Origin: Planctomycetota bacterium
Lineage (GTDB): Bacteria; Planctomycetota; Phycisphaerae; Sedimentisphaerales; Anaerohalosphaeraceae
Assembly: GCA_019456245.1 (NCBI GenBank)
Contig: VRUF01000073.1
Coordinates: 1,658 to 11,572 of the forward strand
Direction: 5' to 3'
Length of the DNA: 9,915 bases
Shown here: positions 5,394 to 9,915 of the stretch, in pieces
Layout of the letters: the number at the start of each line of letters is the position of its first letter
How positions within the stretch are numbered: the first letter of the stretch is position 1
Made by a program: the position numbers and the translations under genes
Notes under the pieces: model-generated
The model's input: only the letters and a program-made list of their open reading frames with translations
Told to the model about the DNA's origin: nothing
Databases searched by the model: none

Positions 5394-8141
5394 GTGAGAT
5401 TAGGCCTTAAGATAACCATCTATACCTTACTTATAGCATTGCTGCCATTTATTGCAACAATGATCATCACCCTTGCGCATAACAGTGAATACATCCAGAC
5501 GCTTACGTTAAATAGCGTTGAAAACGAGCTTAAAACAGGCGCCGAGGCCATTTCTGGCTATTTCTCTACACGAATAAGCGATATTGCGACCTATGCTGAC
5601 ATGCCAATGCTAAAGACAATGGACTGGAAAAGGATAGAACCATATCTTCAATCAGAACTGAAACGCCACGAAGGTATATACGAAAAACTACTTCTGGGAC
5701 GGCTGGATTCACATTACTACGTAACAGCAGGTGGAAACCCCGCACAAGATGGACTGGCAAGTTTCGATAATTCAGATCCAGATTCAAGACTAAAATCCAT
5801 CCGCCAGCGTCCCTACTGGCAAATAACCGCCGGGCCCAAAAATGTAAATCGCAGAACTGTCTATCTTTCCGACCCTATGATCTCATACACCACGGGAGTA
5901 AAACAGGTAATGGTTGCCTCTTCCATTATGTCTGATGAGGGCAAAACTGCCGGTATGATAGCCGGTGCAATTGAATGGGATCAGATCGAATCTCTTATTA
6001 ATAAGATCCGTAAAAGGATAATTCCAGAGGACATTCCGGAACAAAAAATGTTCCTCATATCTGCAGACGGCGTTTACATTTACCACTGGGACCCAAAAAA
6101 AATTGTCCATTTAGTGCTTGATGAGGCTGGAAAACCTCTAATTAACGAAATAGGCGAAAAAGTTGTTTCAAAAAGCAAAGTCACAGAGGACCCTTCCGCC
6201 GAACTGGCAAAAGCTGGGAAAAGCATGGTCGCAGGAGAAACTGGAACGGCCTTTTATACAGACGCTGAAACACAGGAGGAGATGGCTGTTGTATTTGCAC
6301 CTATCGCTTCTGCAAGGTATACGATTGCGATTGTTCAGCCAAAAAGGGTCATCATGAAACCCATCATCAACCTGCAGATGTACCTCATTACTGTCATGGT
6401 TGTCACCATAATAGTTGTTCTTGTCGTCTCACTGCTGATGGCACATAAAATCTCAATTCCTATCATCACACTAAGCAATGCTGCCAAGCAAATTGCAAAA
6501 GGCCAAAAGCACGCGACAATTAAAACGACGTCCAAAGACGAAGTGGGAGAACTCACAGAGACTTTTAACTCTATGGCTGTTTCCCTCCAGGAAAGAGAGC
6601 TATCTTTAAAAAATAGCGAAAAACGTTACCGTACTCTTGTAGAAAACATCCCCGGAGCAGTTTACAGATCAGAGATTGATTTCCCGTGGTACATGATGCA
6701 CATGAGCGAAGCAGTATCTTCTATAACGCAATACAACGCTACAGTTTTTATCGATCGAAACATCGCCTTTGGAAACCTTATCATTGCCCATGACATAGAA
6801 ATCGTAGAAAAAGCCGTTAAAGATGCCTGCGTTAACCATGAGCCTTTCACTGTAGAATACGGTATCGTCGATGCTAATGGCAATACCCGGTATGTCTTTG
6901 AAAAAGGACAGGTCATATATGACGAAAACGACAAACCCCTATGGCTGGACGGCGTCATCATGGATATCACCGAACACAAGCAAGCCGTCGAACAGGATGT
7001 TGAAAAAGGGCGATTCATAAAAAAGGCTCTCGATGCACTTGATCACCCTTTTTATGTGATAAATATCGATGACTATTCAATTGCAATGGCAAATTCCGCT
7101 GCACTGGGAGATCATGTCCTGGAGGAAGGTTTAACTTGCTACGGGTTGACACATAGGTTTAACAAACCCTGTTCCGGCCCAAACGAGATATGTCCGATCA
7201 AAGAGATCAGGAAAACGCACAAACCCCTTACGGTCGAACACACTCATTATGACAGCTTTGGGAATAAAAGAAGGTATGAAGTTCACGCTCATCCCATACT
7301 TGACAGATCAGGAAAACTTATGCAGGTAATAGAATACAACATAGACATCACCGAAAAACACCATGCACAAATGGAACAGAAGAGGCTGATGAAAATACTC
7401 GAAACAAAAAACAAGGAACTGCAGAGTATTGTCTACGTAGCCTCGCACGACCTTAAATCACCGCTTGTAAATATAAGCGGATTTGGAAAAGAACTCTCTA
7501 TGTACTGCGATCGGCTTTCAAAACTGCTGACAAAAACTGAATTAACCGAATCGGACAAAAAAAAGATCGATGAAATTATTAAAGAATCTGTGCCCGAATC
7601 ACTCGAATTTATTAACGCAAGCACGAAAAAAATTAACATGCTCATCAACGGACTGCTGCAGGTTTCCCGCGCAGGAAGCACCCAGTTAAATATCGAATCG
7701 CTTGACATGAATAAGATCATGAAAGATATTGTAGAAACCATAGAATTTCAGGCAAAGCAGGCGGGCGTTTCCATTAACGTCGATGACCTACCCCCTTGTA
7801 TGGGAGACTTGCCCAAAACAAATCAGGTATTCAGTAATCTATTAAGTAATGCCTTAAAATACCTCGACCCGTCAAGAGAGGGGAAGATACATATCAGCGG
7901 CTGGAAGGAAAACCACATCAGCGTTTACTGCATCGAAGACAATGGCATCGGCATTGCGCCCGACTACCAGGAAAAGATATTCGAAGTATTCCACAGACTT
8001 CATCCCGATGATTCAGCCGGTGGCGAAGGCATAGGTCTTACTATTGTAATGAGAATTCTCGACAGGCAAAACGGAAGGATATGGGTCGAATCAGAAACCG
8101 GGAAAGGCAGCAAATTCTACGTATCGCTCCCTGCTCTCTAA
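5394..8141 (+). CDS. Membrane sensor histidine kinase (dCache-HAMP-PAS-PAS-HisKA-HATPase)
   Basis: The 915-residue protein senses a signal outside the membrane and in the cytoplasm, then autophosphorylates on His. TM1 is at about 7-27. A large extracytoplasmic domain of dCache type spans about 28-318, with RPYW at 139-142 and the YLSDPMISYTTG strand at 157-168. TM2 is at about 328-350, HAMP at about 350-402, PAS-1 with PAC end DGVIMDITEHK at about 410-529, and PAS-2 at about 545-655. HisKA has phospho-acceptor His685 (SHDLKSP). HATPase has N-box N815/N819, G1 box DNGIG (849-853), F-box FEVFHRL and G2 box GEGIGL (877-882). PAS-2 carries C582, H587, C593 and C600, a possible metal or redox site. 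The start is GTG (an in-frame TAA lies 18 bp upstream), with no good Shine-Dalgarno. The ligand is unknown. Confidence 0.93.
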   Translation: MRLGLKITIYTLLIALLPFIATMIITLAHNSEYIQTLTLNSVENELKTGAEAISGYFSTRISDIATYADMPMLKTMDWKRIEPYLQSELKRHEGIYEKLLLGRLDSHYYVTAGGNPAQDGLASFDNSDPDSRLKSIRQRPYWQITAGPKNVNRRTVYLSDPMISYTTGVKQVMVASSIMSDEGKTAGMIAGAIEWDQIESLINKIRKRIIPEDIPEQKMFLISADGVYIYHWDPKKIVHLVLDEAGKPLINEIGEKVVSKSKVTEDPSAELAKAGKSMVAGETGTAFYTDAETQEEMAVVFAPIASARYTIAIVQPKRVIMKPIINLQMYLITVMVVTIIVVLVVSLLMAHKISIPIITLSNAAKQIAKGQKHATIKTTSKDEVGELTETFNSMAVSLQERELSLKNSEKRYRTLVENIPGAVYRSEIDFPWYMMHMSEAVSSITQYNATVFIDRNIAFGNLIIAHDIEIVEKAVKDACVNHEPFTVEYGIVDANGNTRYVFEKGQVIYDENDKPLWLDGVIMDITEHKQAVEQDVEKGRFIKKALDALDHPFYVINIDDYSIAMANSAALGDHVLEEGLTCYGLTHRFNKPCSGPNEICPIKEIRKTHKPLTVEHTHYDSFGNKRRYEVHAHPILDRSGKLMQVIEYNIDITEKHHAQMEQKRLMKILETKNKELQSIVYVASHDLKSPLVNISGFGKELSMYCDRLSKLLTKTELTESDKKKIDEIIKESVPESLEFINASTKKINMLINGLLQVSRAGSTQLNIESLDMNKIMKDIVETIEFQAKQAGVSINVDDLPPCMGDLPKTNQVFSNLLSNALKYLDPSREGKIHISGWKENHISVYCIEDNGIGIAPDYQEKIFEVFHRLHPDDSAGGEGIGLTIVMRILDRQNGRIWVESETGKGSKFYVSLPAL

Positions 8142-8159
8142 TTTATCCGGAATATAATC

Positions 8160-8582
8160 ATGAGAAACGACATCAAACTTCTTTTAGCAGAAGACGACAG
8201 AGGGCATTACGTTCTCACGAAACACTGCCTCAAAAAAGCCTGTGTCGAAAACGAACTGTTGTGGTTTACCGACGGTGAAAAAACAATGAACTTTCTTTTT
8301 GCCAGGTCTAAAGAACCAGCAATCGATCATAATAATCTTTATATTCTGTTGCTCGACATCAGAATGCCCAAAGTCGACGGTATTACTATACTTGAAAAGA
8401 TTAAGCAAGACGATCAGTTAAAAGATATTCCAGTCATTATTGTCACAACGAGCAACTCTCCTGCCAACATAGGCAAGTGCTCTCGGCTTGGATGCATCGA
8501 CTATGTCGTCAAACCTCTCGGGGAAAATCTGATCGACGCAATTGAAAAAGCATCGAACACATTTCAAATTTGCCCTGCTTAA
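8160..8582 (+). CDS. Stand-alone receiver (Rcp1-like response regulator)
   Basis: A 140-residue single receiver domain with no DNA-binding or enzymatic output. The acidic pocket is E11-D12-D13, the phospho-acceptor is D66 in LLLDIRMP, the switch Thr is T96 (VIIVTTS) and the conserved Lys is K118 in DYVVKP. The insert between helix 1 and the phospho-site strand (residues 45-60) resembles Rcp1-type receivers that partner multi-PAS or phytochrome-like kinases. It starts 18 bp after the kinase stop, so the two are co-transcribed and very likely cognate. It may work as a shuttle to another protein or as a phosphate sink. The start ATG has only a weak GGA upstream. Its stop TAA overlaps the arsC stop on the other strand. 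Confidence 0.92.
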   Translation: MRNDIKLLLAEDDRGHYVLTKHCLKKACVENELLWFTDGEKTMNFLFARSKEPAIDHNNLYILLLDIRMPKVDGITILEKIKQDDQLKDIPVIIVTTSNSPANIGKCSRLGCIDYVVKPLGENLIDAIEKASNTFQICPA

Positions 8583-9007
8583 AGCGAATCGGGCATAGTT
8601 AAAACGAACTTCTTTATCTCGTCCCGCACACGCCGGTAACAGTTAAGTTTTTCTTCCTGAGTTTCAGCGATTTCAGCAAGTTTTGGCGGGTCATCAAACC
8701 CGACATGCATCACCTTCGCCTTACCCATAAAAACGGGGCAATTTTCATTTGCATGTCCGCATACCGTCACAACATAGTCAAATTCGACGTCTTTAAACTC
8801 GGCGACATTCTTAGAACGCTGCGCTCTAATATCCACCCCTGCCTCTTTCATCACCCTGACCGCATCAGCATTAAGCCCATGCGTCTGGATCCCCGCCGAA
8901 TACGCCTCGATCACATCACCTTTCAATTGGCGGGTCCAACCTTCGGCCATCTGACTCCTGCACGAATTACCCGTACAAAGAAACAAAACTTTTAATTTGT
9001 CGCCCAT
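8579..9007 (-). CDS. arsC: Arsenate reductase, thioredoxin-coupled (low-molecular-weight phosphatase fold)
   Basis: Reduces arsenate to arsenite in the cytoplasm, using a cysteine relay recharged by thioredoxin. The 142-residue protein has the P-loop C11-TGNS-C16-R17 with nucleophile C11, the relay cysteines C83 and C90 in VCGHANENCPVF, and the general-acid Asp in FDDPP (104-108). These match the Staphylococcus-type ArsC (C10, C82, C89). All catalytic residues are present, so it should be active. The ATG at 9007 has only a weak purine stretch upstream. No arsR, arsB or acr3 gene is in the window, so arsenite export must be encoded elsewhere or past the edge. It converges on the receiver gene and overlaps it by 4 bp. 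A plain protein tyrosine phosphatase is less likely because of the C83/C90 pair. Confidence 0.94.
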   Translation of the reverse strand: MGDKLKVLFLCTGNSCRSQMAEGWTRQLKGDVIEAYSAGIQTHGLNADAVRVMKEAGVDIRAQRSKNVAEFKDVEFDYVVTVCGHANENCPVFMGKAKVMHVGFDDPPKLAEIAETQEEKLNCYRRVRDEIKKFVLTMPDSL

Positions 9008-9061
9008 ACTACTTCCATCTCTGATAGGAAATCTATTTTCAACTGCTTTTCCGGGCCTTTT

Positions 9062-9116
9062 GGTTTTTGGTCAAACTACCTGAAAACCGGGCCAAAAGTG
9101 GACCGTTTCTGGACCG
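9062..9116 (-). promoter_or_regulatory. Repeats and hairpin in the arsC upstream region
   Basis: The 246-bp stretch 9008-9253 has no gene. It holds an imperfect hairpin GGTTTT-T-GGT / ACC-TG-AAAACC (9062-9088) with a six-base loop, and a tandem TGGACCG (9099-9105 and 9110-9116) spaced 11 bp, one helical turn. Farther out, TAAAACCG is repeated at 9180-9187 and 9194-9201. These could be operator sites for arsC. No clear -35/-10 was found and no T-run follows the hairpin. Confidence 0.3.
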
Positions 9117-9230
9117 CTTTTTAAAATGCGTAATTTTATGTATCCATTTTTACCTTTATTTTGCTCATTTTTGCTTCCTTAAAACCGATTTCATAAAACC
9201 GCAAACAGCTAATTACCTAACCCCCAAAAA

Positions 9231-9250
9231 GGTGTCTGCCCCCTTTAATT
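9231..9250 (+). repeat. Inverted repeat, left copy, flanking the HPP gene
   Basis: GGTGTCTGCCCCCTTTAATT on the plus strand is the partner of the right copy (9821-9840). The two are inverted and 18/20 identical. It ends 3 bp before the stop codon of the HPP gene. GTGTCTGACCCC-type words are, from memory, frequent next to REP-associated (Y1) transposase genes. No transposase is visible here. Confidence 0.8.
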
Positions 9251-9253
9251 CTC

Positions 9254-9802
9254 TTACAGCCAATATACCGGGTAATGTCTCTTTGGATTGGTCGAGAGGT
9301 TATTGACCAATAAGGCGACAAGTAACATCATTAAAGCACCAACGAAAACCGGGCAAAAAACATATTCATAGCCAAGGGAATGAATCTTCTCTCCGCCAAT
9401 TACTGCAATCAATGCGGTGGCCCCCCCGGGAGGATGCAAAGTGCGCGTCAAGTGCATCGCCACAATGGCCAACGATACCGCAGTTGAAGTAGCCACGATG
9501 GGCGCATCTCCGATAAACATGAAGACAGTGACACCAACTAATGCCGAAACAACATGTCCTCCCACAAGGTTGCGAGGTTGAGAAAATTCTGCCAAAGGCG
9601 CCCCATAGACAAGAACAGCAGAAGCGCCAAAAGATCCAATCAGAAATAGACTTTCTACCGATGCGAGTTCTAAGAATTGACCGAGTGTCGCAACAATCTG
9701 AATTCCAAGAAACGCTCCTATCCACGACCATATGATCTTCCTTATCGGCTCCCTTGGTGGGCATTTGCCCGTTGCTTTCATTCGCAGAAAATAATTCTTC
9801 AT
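9254..9802 (-). CDS. HPP-family integral membrane protein
   Basis: A small inner-membrane protein of the HPP family. Some plant and cyanobacterial members are linked to nitrite transport, but the substrate here is unknown. The 182-residue product has hydrophobic segments at about 24-43, 52-68, 82-98, 103-118 and 148-167. It shows the family motifs GSFGASAVLVYGAP (56-69), QPRNLVGGHVVSALVG (75-90) and the name-giving LHPPGGATAL (122-131), and ends NPKRHYPVYWL as relatives do, so it looks full length. I choose the ATG at 9802 (MKNYFLRMKATGKCPPREP), which fits family N-termini. The frame stays open to the right edge, but that part translates the inverted repeat. The gene fits almost exactly between the two repeat copies. 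Confidence 0.88.
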   Translation of the reverse strand: MKNYFLRMKATGKCPPREPIRKIIWSWIGAFLGIQIVATLGQFLELASVESLFLIGSFGASAVLVYGAPLAEFSQPRNLVGGHVVSALVGVTVFMFIGDAPIVATSTAVSLAIVAMHLTRTLHPPGGATALIAVIGGEKIHSLGYEYVFCPVFVGALMMLLVALLVNNLSTNPKRHYPVYWL

Positions 9803-9820
9803 TTGATGTTTCCCGAAGAA

Positions 9821-9840
9821 AATTAAAGGGGTCAGACACA
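9821..9840 (-). repeat. Inverted repeat, right copy, flanking the HPP gene
   Basis: Minus-strand TGTGTCTGACCCCTTTAATT matches the left copy (9231-9250) at 18 of 20 bases in opposite orientation. It lies 18 bp upstream of the chosen HPP start, so it would be in the mRNA leader and could pair with the copy at the transcript's far end. The 75 bp to the window edge hold no gene I can support. Confidence 0.8.
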
Positions 9841-9915
9841 ATACTGTTCGGCACGATATTTGCTCTTTGGTGAATTCATATAGTGTTTGGGTTTCTTTTG
9901 TTGATTTTATGGCGG

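Noticed and set aside
5394..8141. Kinase as a phytochrome, suggested by its Rcp1-like partner
   Set aside because: There is no GAF/PHY region or bilin-binding Cys context. The N-terminus is a membrane-anchored dCache-type sensor.
9067..9306. Rightward open frame of 79 codons between arsC and HPP
   Set aside because: No start signal, low-complexity composition, it crosses the left repeat and runs into the end of the HPP gene. No family is recognised.
9803..9841. Longer HPP start at the TTG near 9841
   Set aside because: The added residues are a translation of the inverted repeat and do not fit family N-termini. The ATG at 9802 does.
9366..9854. Open frame of 162 codons overlapping the HPP gene on the same strand
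   Set aside because: It is a shifted frame of the HPP gene. The Cys/Arg-rich product lacks membrane segments while the other frame shows every HPP motif.

Overview
The window carries the left-pointing, highly conserved translation/transcription cluster of a bacterium (tRNA-Thr–tuf, then rpmG–tRNA-Trp–secE–nusG–rplK–rplA–rplJ–rplL, with rpoB/rpoC expected past the left edge). It is followed by a right-pointing two-gene phosphorelay and then a left-pointing accessory end with an arsenate reductase and a small HPP-family membrane protein. The moderate GC content, weak or absent Shine-Dalgarno sequences on several genes, the sequence flavour of L10, L1 and NusG, and a three-helix SecE suggest a Planctomycetota lineage, perhaps Phycisphaerae. 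This assignment is a judgement from sequence feel, not a search result.

Positions 1-5230 (minus strand) are core housekeeping. tRNA-Thr(GGT) and tuf appear to be read from a good promoter at about 5167-5195 with a very A/T-rich tract behind it. A second candidate promoter lies between the tRNA and tuf, and a clear intrinsic terminator (3584-3617) ends the tuf unit. Downstream, rpmG, tRNA-Trp, secE, nusG and four ribosomal protein genes run in the same direction with short spacers, which is the classical bacterial order. Products act together at the ribosome (L33, L11, L1, L10, L7/L12, EF-Tu), at RNA polymerase (NusG) and at the Sec translocon (SecE).

Positions 5231-8582 (plus strand) hold a 915-residue membrane sensor kinase (TM, periplasmic dCache-like domain, TM, HAMP, PAS, a Cys/His-bearing PAS, HisKA, HATPase). 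Eighteen bases later comes a stand-alone receiver protein. They most likely form one signalling pair whose output is not in the window.

Positions 8579-9915 (minus strand) hold a thioredoxin-type ArsC that ends convergently with the receiver gene. The two stop codons share one TTAA. There is then a 246-bp non-coding stretch with small repeats, and an HPP-family membrane protein gene boxed almost exactly by a 20-bp inverted repeat (9231-9250 and 9821-9840, 18/20 identical). That boxed gene is the most unusual structure in the window and may be a mobile or repeat-captured unit. No CRISPR array, rRNA gene, complete transposase or recognised riboswitch was seen.
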